The position numbers were made by a program, and so were the translations under genes. A stretch of 64,000 nucleotides of DNA from contig CAVQJJ010000005.1 of the NCBI GenBank assembly GCA_963712835.1, forward strand, positions 1 through 64,000, given 5' to 3'. The notes under the pieces are model-generated. The model worked only from the letters and a program-made list of their open reading frames with translations. It was not told the origin of the DNA and made no database searches. Positions 25,600 through 34,740 of this stretch are shown here, one piece after another (position 1 is the first letter of the stretch; every line of letters begins with the position of its first letter). This DNA comes from DATARH01 sp963712835. GTDB taxonomy: Bacteria; Pseudomonadota; Alphaproteobacteria; ATCC43930; CGMCC-115725.

Positions 25600-25657
25600 G
25601 TCCTTCCGTTGGAATTTTGGAGCCGCGCCGGACCGCGCGAATTCCCGCGTGGAACCG

Positions 25658-26182
25658 GTGAGCAAGCGGTTCAGCGATCAGCTGATCGCGGTGCTGCCGC
25701 GGCTGCGGCGTTTCGCGGGTGGCCTGACCCGAGCGGCGAGCGAAGCCGACGATCTGGTCCAGGCGGCATGTGAAAGGGCGTTGGCGCGAGAGCATCAGTT
25801 TCAGGAGGGAACGCGGTTCGACAGTTGGATGTTCCGTATCGTTCAGACGATCTGGATCGACCAGCTCCGGGCCCGCGATATTCGCAAGGAGGACGGAGAC
25901 GTTGCCGAGGATCGACTCGGATCGGATGAGCCGGTGCGGCGCGTGGAAGCGCGGCTCGCACTGTCGGAGGTGCGGCGGGCGATCACGCTGCTGCCACCCG
26001 ATCAGCGGCTGACGCTGATGCTCGTGACGGTCGAAGGCCTCAGCTACAAGCAGGCGGCGGAGGTCACCGGCGTGCCGGTGGGAACCATCATGAGCCGCCT
26101 CGCGCGCGCGCGCATCGCACTCCAGCAGCTGCTGGAGACGGGCGTGGCCGAGCGCAGGAGCGCGAGAGATGCAGAAGCATAG
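25658..26182 (+). CDS. ECF-type RNA polymerase sigma factor
   Basis: From GTG 25658 this gives 174 residues (GTG 25649 also possible; ribosome binding site weak). The sigma-2 region has ASEADDLVQAACERALARE and FDSWMFRIVQTIWIDQLRAR; the sigma-4 region has LPPDQRLTLMLVTVEGLSYKQAAE and VPVGTIMSRLARAR. It lacks sigma-1 and sigma-3, so it belongs to the extracytoplasmic-function group. The following gene overlaps it by 14 bases and encodes a membrane anti-sigma factor, now frameshifted. If that break is real, the sigma factor could be unrestrained. Confidence 0.9.
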   Translation: MSKRFSDQLIAVLPRLRRFAGGLTRAASEADDLVQAACERALAREHQFQEGTRFDSWMFRIVQTIWIDQLRARDIRKEDGDVAEDRLGSDEPVRRVEARLALSEVRRAITLLPPDQRLTLMLVTVEGLSYKQAAEVTGVPVGTIMSRLARARIALQQLLETGVAERRSARDAEA

Positions 26183-27030
26183 CGACGAAGCCCTGGTGGC
26201 TTATCTCGACGGAGAACTCGACGCCGACGAGCGCGCGCATGTCGAAGCCTGGCTCGCGGCCGATCCCGCGATACGCGACCGGTTGCTGGCGCTCGCCGAA
26301 TTCGGCAACCTTGGTGCGCAACGCCTTTGCCGATTTCGTTACCGAGTCGGTGCCGGAGCGGCTGATCGCCGCCGCGCGCGGCGAGACGGCGCAGCCGACC
26401 GAGGCGGAGATCGTCGTGCTGCGGCCGCAGCCGCGGAACCTCGCTCCGCCCCCGTCGAGCCGCTGGTACATCCAGCTCGCGACGGCTGCTGGTCTGTTCG
26501 GCCTCGTGGCCGGCGGCGGCGTGGGCTATTTCGGCAACAGCATCCTGACACCGTCGCGCGTGCCGGCCGAACGCCAGCTGCAAACCGCCGCGACCAACAA
26601 CTGGCTCGACAACGCAGCCGGCGACTACAAGCTGATGGTCAGCACCGGCGACGGGCTTGTCGACGTGCCGGCGAGCGGCGACAATGGTGACGTCATCCAA
26701 AAAGTCAGCCAGAGCCTGCCGCAGCCGGTTCGCCTGCCCAATCTGCAGCCCTGGGGGCTGAGCTTCAAAGGCGCGCGGCTCGTCGTCGTCGACGGAAGGC
26801 CGGCGGCGCAGCTCGTCTACAATACCGACAACAAGGCGATCGGCCCCTTGGCGCTGATCATCGGCTCGACCAAACAGCCGGACATCGCGCCGACCTTCGA
26901 GCGGCGGCAAGATCTCAACCTGTTGTACTGGCGGCATCAGGGGCGCGCCTCGGTGCTCGTCGGGCAGAGCGAGATCGGCTATCTGTGGGGCATCGCCAAC
27001 GACGTCGCGTGGCAGCTCGACGCGATCTAG
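26169..27030 (+). pseudogene. Anti-sigma factor gene with a one-base frameshift
   Basis: ATG 26169 overlaps the sigma gene. The first frame gives DEALVAYLDGELDADERAHV and continues to LALAEFGNL, the cytoplasmic anti-sigma helices, without the zinc His/Cys motif. At 26313 an extra G shifts the frame. The +1 frame then continues as VRNAFADFVTESVPERLIAAARG, a membrane segment (YIQLATAAGLFGLVAGGG), and a periplasmic domain to the stop at 27030. The joined product would be about 286 residues. The break disconnects the sigma-binding part from the anchor. It could be a mutation or an assembly error; both flanks keep good coding character. Confidence 0.85.
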
Positions 27031-27039
27031 CCACAGGCA

Positions 27040-27114
27040 GTCATTGCAAGGAGCCGAAGGCGACGCACCATTCTCCATCGCGGAATGAGATCGCTTCGCT
27101 AAGCTCGCAATGAC
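27040..27114. repeat. Inverted intergenic repeat, family R4 (copy 2)
   Basis: The element begins GTCATTGCAAGGAG and ends AAGCTCGCAATGAC, with inner GATCGCTTCGCT. The outer ends are inverted copies of each other. It occupies most of the gap between the anti-sigma and response-regulator genes. Related copies are at 21256 and 39823. Confidence 0.8.
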
Positions 27115-27167
27115 GATGCCGGCCAATAGGCTATAATCCGATCGGCGACCGGATTGGGGGTCGGCCG

Positions 27168-27854
27168 ATGCGACTGTTGCTGATCGAAGACAATGAGCGC
27201 TTTGCCGCGCTGTTGAGGCAGGGGCTGGCGAGCGCCGGATTTGCCGTCGATTTGATGGGCACGGCGAAGGATGCGTCCGCCGGGCTCGAGATCGGACGCT
27301 GGGACGTCGTCGTGCTCGATCGCGGCCTTCCCGATGCGGATGGGCTCGACGTGCTCAGCGAAATGCGCCGGCGCGGCGACACGACCCCGGTGCTGATCCT
27401 GACCGCGCATGGCAGCCTTAAGGACCGCGTGACCGGGCTGCAATCGGGCGCCGACGATTATCTGGTAAAACCCTTCGCGCTCGAAGAGCTGGTGGCCCGG
27501 CTGCAGGCGCTACTGCGCCGGCCCGGCAACTTGCTTGGCCTGGCGTTAAGGCTCGGCAATTTGACGCTCGACACCGTCGCCCGGCAGGTCTTTGTCGAAG
27601 ACCGGCCGATCGCGTTCTCGGCGCGCGAGATCGCGGTGCTCGAACATTTGTTGCGGCGCAGCGGCCGGGTCATCGCCAAGTCGCTGCTCGAAAGCAATCT
27701 CTACGGCCCGGCGCAAGAGGTCGGCTCGAACGCGGTCGAGGTGCATGTCCACCGGTTGCGCCGGCATCTGCTCGAAACCGGCGCCACGGTACAGGTACAT
27801 ACGGTGCGCGGGGTCGGCTACTTGATCGGCGAGGGCAAGGAGCCGGCCGCATGA
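27168..27854 (+). CDS. OmpR-family response regulator
   Basis: This encodes 228 residues from ATG 27168. The receiver domain (1-115) has the acidic pair EDN at residues 7-9, the phospho-acceptor Asp51 in VVLDRGLPD, Thr in LTAHG, and Lys in YLVKPF. The C-terminal winged helix (about 130-222) has FSAREIAVLEHLLRRSGRVI and VEVHVHRLRRHL then VHTVRGVGYLIG. It is a DNA-binding regulator phosphorylated by the histidine kinase encoded 18 bases downstream. The target genes are unknown. Confidence 0.95.
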   Translation: MRLLLIEDNERFAALLRQGLASAGFAVDLMGTAKDASAGLEIGRWDVVVLDRGLPDADGLDVLSEMRRRGDTTPVLILTAHGSLKDRVTGLQSGADDYLVKPFALEELVARLQALLRRPGNLLGLALRLGNLTLDTVARQVFVEDRPIAFSAREIAVLEHLLRRSGRVIAKSLLESNLYGPAQEVGSNAVEVHVHRLRRHLLETGATVQVHTVRGVGYLIGEGKEPAA

Positions 27855-27872
27855 TGCCGAAGGACGGATAGC

Positions 27873-29270
27873 TTGTTCCGCTTCCGCTCGATCGTCACCC
27901 GCACGATCGCGCTGCACCTGGTGGCCATCGTCGCCACCTCGATCCTGATGCCGCTCGCGCTGTACCTGATGCTCAACCGCACGGCGCTCGACCTGCAGGA
28001 CACCGCCTTGCGCGAGCAGGCCGACGAAATACTCGGCTATGTCGAATCCGCGCCGGACGGGAGCCTTCGGTTCAACTTGCCGGGGCAAGTCGCCGCGCTC
28101 TACTCGGAAGCCTATGGCCGCTACGCTTTTTCCGTCCTCGATGCCGACGGCAAGGTGCTGTTTTCATCTCTGGCGAACAAGGCGCCGATCAACGACACCA
28201 CACCGCGCGGAGACCAGCCCGCCTATTTTACCGAGCACCGCGGCGCGGCGACGCTTTACGGCGTCAGCCTGCCGGTGAAATTCCACGGTCGCGACGTGGT
28301 GGTTCAGGTATCGCAGGACCTCGCCCATCGCGACGTGCTGATCGACGACATCGTCGCCGATTTCTTCACCCGCGTCGGCTGGATCACCGCGCCGATCCTG
28401 TTTCTGCTGCTGGTCATCGATGTCGCGATCATCCGGCGCACGATGCGTCCGGTGGTCGCCGCCTCGAACCTCGCCGAGCGAATCGGCCCACTACGCACCG
28501 ATCTGCGCCTGCCGGAAGCCGGCATGCCGCTGGAGGTGCAGCCGCTGGTACACGCGGTCAACCAAGCACTCGACCGGCTCGACGAGGGGTTTCGCGGCCA
28601 GCGCGAATTCACCGCCGACGCCGCGCACGAGCTGCGCACGCCGCTCGCCATCCTGCGTACGCAGATCGACATGATCGCCGACCGCGAGCTGGCGCGGACG
28701 CTGCGCCAGGATGTCGAAAACATGAGCCGGCTGGTGAACCAGCTTCTCGAAATGGCCGAGCTCGAAACCTTTGTCATCGGCTCGGCGGAAATCGCCGATC
28801 TTGTCGCGATGGCGGCCGAGGTGGCGGCGTTCCTGGCGCCCATCGCGCTCGCCAACGACAAGCGCGTGGCGGTCACCGGCGCGCCCGGCCCAGTCACCGT
28901 GCACGGCAACGCCGACATGCTCGGCCGGGCGCTGCGCAACCTGATCGAGAACGCGCTGGTGCACACAACGCCACAGACGACGGTCGAGATCGCGATTGAC
29001 GCGCGCGGTGCGATCTCGGTCCACGACCGCGGACCGGGCGTGCCGCCAGCCGAGCGCGAGCAAATCTTCCACCGCTTTTGGCGGCGCGACCGGCGGCGGC
29101 AAGGCAGTTCCGGGTTGGGACTGTCGATCGTCGCGCGCATCGCCGAGCGGCACGGCGCGCGGGTTTCGGTCGCCGACCGCCCCGGGGGCGGAGCCACGTT
29201 CACACTGAGTTTTTCGGCGCTGGCCGGCGAGCCGGAAAGCGCGCCGCGCGAGCTTGCCGCCGCGAAGTGA
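27873..29270 (+). CDS. Sensor histidine kinase
   Basis: This encodes 465 residues from TTG 27873 with AAGGA about 8 nt upstream; no ATG fits. Membrane helix 1 is at about 12-34 and helix 2 at about 165-190, enclosing a periplasmic sensor domain of roughly 130 residues. The H-box is FTADAAHELRTPLAILRTQ with His252. The ATPase has ALRNLIENALVHT (N box), HDRGPGVP (G1), FHRFWRR (F box) and SSGLGLSIVARIAERHG (G2). It has no separate HAMP name-match but a short linker helix follows helix 2. It pairs with the response regulator upstream. The signal is unknown. Confidence 0.93.
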   Translation: MFRFRSIVTRTIALHLVAIVATSILMPLALYLMLNRTALDLQDTALREQADEILGYVESAPDGSLRFNLPGQVAALYSEAYGRYAFSVLDADGKVLFSSLANKAPINDTTPRGDQPAYFTEHRGAATLYGVSLPVKFHGRDVVVQVSQDLAHRDVLIDDIVADFFTRVGWITAPILFLLLVIDVAIIRRTMRPVVAASNLAERIGPLRTDLRLPEAGMPLEVQPLVHAVNQALDRLDEGFRGQREFTADAAHELRTPLAILRTQIDMIADRELARTLRQDVENMSRLVNQLLEMAELETFVIGSAEIADLVAMAAEVAAFLAPIALANDKRVAVTGAPGPVTVHGNADMLGRALRNLIENALVHTTPQTTVEIAIDARGAISVHDRGPGVPPAEREQIFHRFWRRDRRRQGSSGLGLSIVARIAERHGARVSVADRPGGGATFTLSFSALAGEPESAPRELAAAK

Positions 29271-29279
29271 CCGGCGCGC

Positions 29280-29756
29280 CTATTCGGCGTGCTCGGATTG
29301 CAGCTGGATGTAATTCTCGATGCCGATCTTCGGGATCAGCCCGAGCTGGGTTTCGAGGAAATCGACATGCTCTTCCTCGCTCTCGAGGATGTCCTCGAAC
29401 AGCTCTCGACTGATGTAGTCCTTGACCGTCTCGCAATAGGCGATCGCTTCGCGCAGCCGCGGCATCGCCGCCAACTCGAGCTTGAGATCGCATTCGAGCA
29501 GCTCTTGCACGGCCTCGCCGATCAGCAGCTTGTCGAGATCCTGCAGGTTCGGTAGGCCTTCGAGGAACAGAATGCGGTTGATGAGCCTGTCGGCGTGCTT
29601 CATCTCATCGAGCGACTCCTTGTACTCGTAGTCGCCAAGCTTGGTGACGCCCCAGTGCTTGAGCATGCGGGCATGCAGGAAATACTGGTTGATGGCGGTC
29701 AGTTCGTTCTTTAGCACCGCGTTGAGGTGCTGGATGACGGTCGGGTCGCCTTTCAT
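29280..29756 (-). CDS. bfr: Bacterioferritin
   Basis: This encodes 158 residues from ATG 29756. The four-helix ferritin fold has all ferroxidase ligands: Glu18, Glu51, His54, Glu94, Glu127 and His130, plus the heme ligand Met52. It forms a 24-subunit shell that oxidises and stores iron. The bfd gene lies about 70 bases upstream on the same strand, so storage and release functions are linked. It converges with the histidine kinase gene with only 9 bases between. Confidence 0.97.
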   Translation of the reverse strand: MKGDPTVIQHLNAVLKNELTAINQYFLHARMLKHWGVTKLGDYEYKESLDEMKHADRLINRILFLEGLPNLQDLDKLLIGEAVQELLECDLKLELAAMPRLREAIAYCETVKDYISRELFEDILESEEEHVDFLETQLGLIPKIGIENYIQLQSEHAE

Positions 29757-29826
29757 GAGCCGGCCTCCGCGCGCAGTCGTGCGAATAGGCTAACCCGAAA
29801 CAGCGATCAATGGTTGCAAGTTTGTG

Positions 29827-30015
29827 TCAGTCGTCGCCGCCAATTTCGGCCGTCGCGCCGTCCTGCTCGCGCAGCATCTGGCGGACGAACGGAACGCACT
29901 TGCCGCATTGCGGCTCGCAGCCGAGCGAGCGATATACCATCGATACCGAGCAGCCGCTCTCGCAGGTGGCGCGGACATCGCGGTCGGTCAAGGCGTTGCA
30001 CAGACAGATGTACAT
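29827..30015 (-). CDS. bfd: Bacterioferritin-associated ferredoxin
   Basis: This encodes 62 residues from ATG 30015. The [2Fe-2S] cluster ligands follow the Bfd pattern: Cys4 and Cys6 in ICLCN, and Cys37 and Cys40 in PQCGKC. Bfd docks on bacterioferritin and delivers electrons to mobilise stored iron. A short acidic tail (GATAEIGGDD) follows. The gene precedes bfr on the same strand; the pair is usually iron-regulated (Irr/Fur in alphaproteobacteria), though I did not identify a clear operator. Confidence 0.93.
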   Translation of the reverse strand: MYICLCNALTDRDVRATCESGCSVSMVYRSLGCEPQCGKCVPFVRQMLREQDGATAEIGGDD

Positions 30016-30216
30016 GCCATCCTCAGCTCGGGGTGGGCTTACATGTAGCCAAACTGCGAATGCTTCGCAACATCACTCTTAAGCGCACCAGCCATGCCGC
30101 GAACGATGGGGTGATCCATACCGGATCGGCGTCTCGCGCGGCGCGCCGCCAGCGGCTATTGTGAGCGACAGCAACGCCTCGTCCCCACAACGCTTCAAAC
30201 AGGAGGAGAACCGCCG

Positions 30217-30774
30217 ATGGCCGAGACCCCCACCTTTGGCCGCTACGCCGAAATTCCCTATGACGAGATGACTCCGGAGCAGAAGGAAGGCTACCACTCG
30301 CTGATCGAGACGCGCGGTCGGCTGCCCGGCCCCAACAAGATCTACGTCCACAATCCGAAGCTGGTGAAGGTGATGGGGCCGCTCGGCGCCTATTTCCGCA
30401 CCGGCTACTCCTTGTCGGAGCGCGAGCGCGAGATCGCCGTCGTCATCACCAACGCGCATTTCCATTCCGCCTACCCGACCAACGCCCATGAGCGCGCCGG
30501 CAAGGCCGCCGGCCTCCCGGCCGACAAGGTCGAGGCGATGCTCGCCGGCCGGACGACCTCGTTCGATGACGAGCGCGAGCAGGTCGTCTACGAAATGGCG
30601 GTGACGCTGATCAATTCGCGCTGGGTGTCGAAGGGGCTTTATGACCGCGCGGTGAAGGCGCTCGGCCACGAGGGCATCACCGATGTTACTTGCCTCATGG
30701 GCTTCTATTCGAGCGTGTCGATGACGCTCGCCTTCTACGACGTCCCCTCCGGCGCCGAAGGCTTGGCGCGTTAA
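30217..30774 (+). CDS. Carboxymuconolactone decarboxylase-family protein
   Basis: This encodes 185 residues from ATG 30217, with AGGAGGAG-type ribosome binding site. It has the all-helical CMD/AhpD-like fold: TPEQKEGYHSLIETRGRLPGP, LSEREREIAVVITNAHFHSAY, NAHERAGKAAGLP and a final GFYSSVSMTLAFYDVP. The AhpD redox CxxC is absent, so peroxidase activity is unlikely; a decarboxylase or gamma-lactone role is possible but unproven. It stands alone. The window holds several CMD-fold proteins (40512, 35596, 36214). Confidence 0.85.
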   Translation: MAETPTFGRYAEIPYDEMTPEQKEGYHSLIETRGRLPGPNKIYVHNPKLVKVMGPLGAYFRTGYSLSEREREIAVVITNAHFHSAYPTNAHERAGKAAGLPADKVEAMLAGRTTSFDDEREQVVYEMAVTLINSRWVSKGLYDRAVKALGHEGITDVTCLMGFYSSVSMTLAFYDVPSGAEGLAR

Positions 30775-30822
30775 GACCGCTAAGCCTCGGGCTGCTCCAA
30801 GGTGGCCCGAGGCTCGATGCCG

Positions 30823-31371
30823 CTATTCGATGGCGCTCTGCGGTGGGCAACCCGCGCCGATGTCGACATATTCCTGCTCGACGATCGTGATGATCTCGCG
30901 GGTTGGGTCGGCGACAGCGGAAACTCTGCCGGGAAGCTCGCCGCTGCAGCTCAAGATCTGGGTAACCGCGCCGTCTTTCGCGCGCAGCGGCAGGCGCAAG
31001 GTTTCGATCGCGGCGGGACGCCCCGAAAGCAGCTCGATCCGGCGGCGCGACCATGAACCGCACGGCCACTCGACGATGCTTTTGAGCTCACGCCGCATCA
31101 CCGCGGCGGCCGAAAGCGATACGCCCTGAAAGCAGTCGGTGCCGGTGATCCGCCGGCTCCAGCGCCGCTCGATTTCGGTGCCAACCAACCGGTAGCGCCA
31201 GTTGTCCTCATCCTCGCGGCCGATGACGCTGATCACCGGGAGGATGCGGGTGATCGCCATCGGGTCGAAGCCATCGCGGCCGGGCACGATGCCGCCGACG
31301 CGGGGCAGCCTGACCCACGCATCGAGCAGCTCGCGCGCGACGGGACCCAGACGATCGGCGATCTCGTACAC
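30823..31371 (-). CDS. PAS-domain protein (PAS_5-like)
   Basis: This encodes 182 residues from ATG 31371. A single PAS-like domain fills the chain: LLDAWVRLPRVGGIVPGRDGFDP, ITRILPVISVIGREDEDNWRYRLVGTEIERRW, GTDCFQGVS, then IETLRLPLRAKDG in the C-terminal strands. This matches the PAS_5 group found widely in alphaproteobacteria as stand-alone proteins. There is no output domain, transmembrane segment or kinase. It could be a small sensory adaptor; the ligand is unknown. Confidence 0.8.
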   Translation of the reverse strand: MYEIADRLGPVARELLDAWVRLPRVGGIVPGRDGFDPMAITRILPVISVIGREDEDNWRYRLVGTEIERRWSRRITGTDCFQGVSLSAAAVMRRELKSIVEWPCGSWSRRRIELLSGRPAAIETLRLPLRAKDGAVTQILSCSGELPGRVSAVADPTREIITIVEQEYVDIGAGCPPQSAIE

Positions 31372-31469
31372 GAATACGCCTTTGTTTTGACCGCCTTAAT
31401 GATACAGGCCCGTTGGTAAACGCATTGCTACCGCGCGTCGGCCACCGAAGACCGGGAGCCACCTGACGG

Positions 31470-32306
31470 TTATGCGGAGCCTGCCGCCGTCAGGATGTCG
31501 ACAAATGCCTTCAGCGTCATGCCGGGGCGGGCGCCAGCCCGCGCCGCCGTCTCGTTGACGCGGGACAGCACGCCGTCATGGTAGAGCGCGCGGGCGTCGC
31601 CGATCGGTGCGCTGTCGGCCGAGACCGCGCCGGCCGGGATGCCGCGCTGGTCGAGCGGCGCGAGGCGTGCGATTCCCGCCCCGTCCATCCCGCCTCCGGC
31701 CCGCCATCGCTGAAGAAGCAGGCATAAACGTCGGGCGCCACGGCGTTGTCGGGCCGCCCGCCCGACAGCGCGCCGTGCGACGCGGTGACGACGATCTTGC
31801 CGGCGTCCTCCGGCAAGATCATGCCGATCGAATTCGGCGCAGACGAGGCCCGGCTCGCCGGGATCGTCGCGCAGGATATGGCGCGCGCCATCGCTGATCG
31901 CCGGCGGCATCTCGGTCGGCGGCGCCGCCGCGCGCATCAGCTCGGCGCACTCGCGAACGCGCTGCCCCACCTTGCAGCCCACCGCCGCAGCGGTCTTGTT
32001 GACATGGCTGATGACCCCGTGCGCCAGCATATGATCGCCGTCGCCGATATGGCAGGTCTGCGCGTCGGCAGTCGCCGCGGCCATGGTAATCCGGTCGAGA
32101 AATTCGAGGCCGACAATGCCGGCATCGTCCTTGCCGATCCCGGCATCGTTCATGATGACCGCGCGCACCGGTTATTTCGCGGCATTGTAGGCGTTGTAGC
32201 GCCCGCCATAGGAGCCTGAGACGGCGACGTGGAAGCGATGCTCGTCACGCAGGTTCGAGCAGCTCGCGACGGTCACGATCCTGACGGCTCCGTCTGATGC
32301 GGTCAT
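31470..32306 (-). pseudogene. Conserved hypothetical gene with stop codon and frameshifts
   Basis: Read from ATG 32306, 44 codons (ending RYNAYNAAK) are followed by an in-frame TAA. The frame then continues with VRAVIMNDAGIGKDDAGI and GDGDHMLAHGVISHVNKTAA, shifts near 31850 into SIGMILPEDAGKIVVTASHG and YACFFSDGG, and shifts back near 31690 into MDGAGIARLAPLDQRGIPAG and VNETAARAG. So at least one nonsense and two frame changes break one gene of about 275 codons. The conserved pieces look like a single cytoplasmic enzyme or binding protein; I do not know the family name. Confidence 0.75.
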
Positions 32307-32463
32307 GGGCGGCTCCAATCCGGATCGACTACCGGCCCTCTAAAATGGCAGCCGCACCGATTACCACGGCCGCATACCGCTGACACAGGGAAAGCGCCGC
32401 CAGCCGCTAGGCACAGGTTCTCGCCGGCGAAGGCGCCGACGAGACAGCACGGACAGTGCTCGG

Positions 32464-34569
32464 CTAGACCGCGTGCACGGTCGCTTCGCGCCGCCACAGG
32501 CGAAGCTCGCGGCAGCGCGCGACAAAGCCGGCAGCGTCCTTGGTGCTCTTGACCGCAACGACGCCGTCGTCAGCGGCGATACCGGCCGCATCGAGCAACG
32601 GCTTGGCCGCCTCGGCATAAGCGATGAACTTCGCGTGGGCGAAGGCATCGTTGACAAAGTCTTTGGCCGTCGCCTCGCGCGCCAGAAGCTTGGCGCCGTC
32701 AGCCGACGCCAAGATCGCCACCGCGTCGTAAAGCACCGAAGGGCCGCCATTGACCTTCTGCTGGGCCGGTCGCTTTTTGCCCGCGCTGTCGGTGAAGCCG
32801 CCGACCTTGGGCGCGACAAGCTCGACCAGCGCTCCCTCCTCGGCTGCCGCCTTCTCGAAGGCGGCGAGCAGCCCGGCATCGACGCCATCGGTCACCAGAA
32901 TGCCGAGTTTGCGGCCCTTGAAGGTCTTCGGCCCGTTCTTGGCAATGCTGAGCGCTGACGATGGCGGCAGGTCGGTGATCACCTTGCGCGCTGGCTCGGC
33001 CGCCTGGGGCATCGCGTCAAGGCCGAGCCCGTCCGCCACCTTTTTCGCGAGGTCGGCATCGACATTCATGAGATGCGCGACCATGCGGGTCCGGATCGCC
33101 GGGTTCTCGCATTTGCTGAGCTCGAAGACGAACGCATCCTTGACGTGAGTTTGCTCGGTGTCGGTCTGGCTGACGTAGAACTGCCGTGCCTGGCTATAAT
33201 GATCGGCAAATTTCTCGCCTCGCACGCGCTGCTTCGGCGCGGCGATCGGTTCCGCAAAGCTGTGGAAGCCCTGCGGCGTCTCGCGCGGGCCCTCACCCCA
33301 CGAATTCGGCTCGTAGTTGACCCGGCCCTTGGGGTTGAGCATCGCCATATGCCCGTCCTGCTGCAGGGTGTGAAATGGGCATTTCGGCGCGTTGACCGGC
33401 AGGTGGGTAAAATTCGGGCTGCCGAGCCGTTTCAGTTGGGTGTCGAGATACGAAAAATTGCGGCCCTGCAGCAGCGGGTCGTTGGTAAAATCGATGCCGG
33501 GCACGATGTTCTGCGTGCAGAACGCGACCTGCTCGGTCTCGGCAAAGAAATTGTCCACGCAGCGGTCGAGCACCAGCCGGCCGACACGCCGGATCGGCAC
33601 CATCTCCTCCGGGATAAGCTTGGTCGCGTCCAGAACGTCGAACTGGAATTTGTCGGCGAAATCGTCGTCGAACAACTGCAGCCCGAGCTCCCATTCCGGA
33701 AAGTCGCCGCTTTGGATCGCATTCCACAGATCGCGGCGATGGAAGTCCGGATCGGCGCCGTTGATCTTGACCGCCTCGTTCCACACCACCGATTGCAGCC
33801 CGAGCTTGGGCTTCCAGTGGAATTTGACAAAGGTGGATTTGCCCTGGGCGTTGACCATGCGGAAGGTGTGGACGCCGAACCCCTCCATAAAGCGGAACGA
33901 GCGCGGGATCGCGCGGTCGGACATCGCCCACATCAGCATGTGGGTCGCTTCGGGCATCAGCGAGACGAAGTCCCAGAAATTGTCGTGCGCGCTCGCCGCC
34001 TGGGGAAAGCCGCGGTCAGGCTCCTCCTTTACCGCGTGGATGAGGTCGGGAAATTTGATGGCGTCCTGAATGAAGAAAACCGGAATGTTGTTTCCGACGA
34101 GGTCCCAATTGCCCTGCTTGGTATAGAGCTTGACTGCGAAGCCGCGCACATCGCGCGCCAAGTCGGCCGAGCCCTTGTTGCCAGCGACGGTCGAGAAGCG
34201 GACAAAGGCGGGCGTCTTCTCACCCGGGCGTTGGAACAAATCAGCCGCGGTAATGTCGCCCAGCGCCTCGTAGGTCTCGAAGAAGCCGTGGGCGCCATAC
34301 CCACGGGCGTGGACGACCCGCTCGGGTATGCGCTCGTGGTCGAAATGAAAGATCTTTTCGCGGAGATGGGAGTCCTCCAGCAAGGTCGGGCCGCGCGCGC
34401 CGGCTTTCAGCGAGTTCTGGTCGTCGGAGACCGGAATCCCCTGCTGCGTCGTAAGCGCATCGACGCCGTGGCCGGCGATCTGATGGGTTTCACCGCCCGG
34501 ACCGCGTTGGATTTCCGCGTCAGCCAGGCGGACCGTGGGCAGCTTGTCAGTCTGTCGTGATGCAGCCAT
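32464..34569 (-). CDS. katE: Large-subunit catalase (HPII type)
   Basis: This encodes 701 residues from ATG 34569, with GGAGACC upstream. The catalase core has the active-site His in VVHARGYGAHGFFE, Asn in DLVGNNIPVFFIQDA, and later RLVLDRC and NFTHLPVNAPKCP. After about residue 530 a flavodoxin/GAT1-like domain follows (GRKLGILVTDGVDAGLLAAF, PSVLYDAVAILASADGA), which defines the large HPII-type clade. It disproportionates hydrogen peroxide in the cytoplasm, usually in stationary phase or general stress. It is monocistronic. The ECF system nearby might regulate it, but this is only an inference. Confidence 0.95.
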   Translation of the reverse strand: MAASRQTDKLPTVRLADAEIQRGPGGETHQIAGHGVDALTTQQGIPVSDDQNSLKAGARGPTLLEDSHLREKIFHFDHERIPERVVHARGYGAHGFFETYEALGDITAADLFQRPGEKTPAFVRFSTVAGNKGSADLARDVRGFAVKLYTKQGNWDLVGNNIPVFFIQDAIKFPDLIHAVKEEPDRGFPQAASAHDNFWDFVSLMPEATHMLMWAMSDRAIPRSFRFMEGFGVHTFRMVNAQGKSTFVKFHWKPKLGLQSVVWNEAVKINGADPDFHRRDLWNAIQSGDFPEWELGLQLFDDDFADKFQFDVLDATKLIPEEMVPIRRVGRLVLDRCVDNFFAETEQVAFCTQNIVPGIDFTNDPLLQGRNFSYLDTQLKRLGSPNFTHLPVNAPKCPFHTLQQDGHMAMLNPKGRVNYEPNSWGEGPRETPQGFHSFAEPIAAPKQRVRGEKFADHYSQARQFYVSQTDTEQTHVKDAFVFELSKCENPAIRTRMVAHLMNVDADLAKKVADGLGLDAMPQAAEPARKVITDLPPSSALSIAKNGPKTFKGRKLGILVTDGVDAGLLAAFEKAAAEEGALVELVAPKVGGFTDSAGKKRPAQQKVNGGPSVLYDAVAILASADGAKLLAREATAKDFVNDAFAHAKFIAYAEAAKPLLDAAGIAADDGVVAVKSTKDAAGFVARCRELRLWRREATVHAV

Positions 34570-34740
34570 CGAGGTCTCCTCGGTCGGGCAGAGAAAGGGC
34601 GCGCGCACATTGGCGCCGCATCGAACCTAACGCTTCCCCTGTCGCTTGGTGCCATTGCCGGCGCCGGGCCGCGTTGGCCCTATCCGCCGCGCGCCGACAT
34701 CGCGTAGCATGACGGCAACAAATTAGCGGAGGAGGCCGCC

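Noticed and set aside
26169..27030. Programmed ribosomal frameshift in the anti-sigma gene
   Set aside because: No slippery heptamer or downstream pseudoknot is evident at 26313, and other genes in the window show the same kind of single-base break.
33073..34560. 495-codon open frame antisense to katE
   Set aside because: The opposite strand encodes an unmistakable catalase; this frame has no family similarity.
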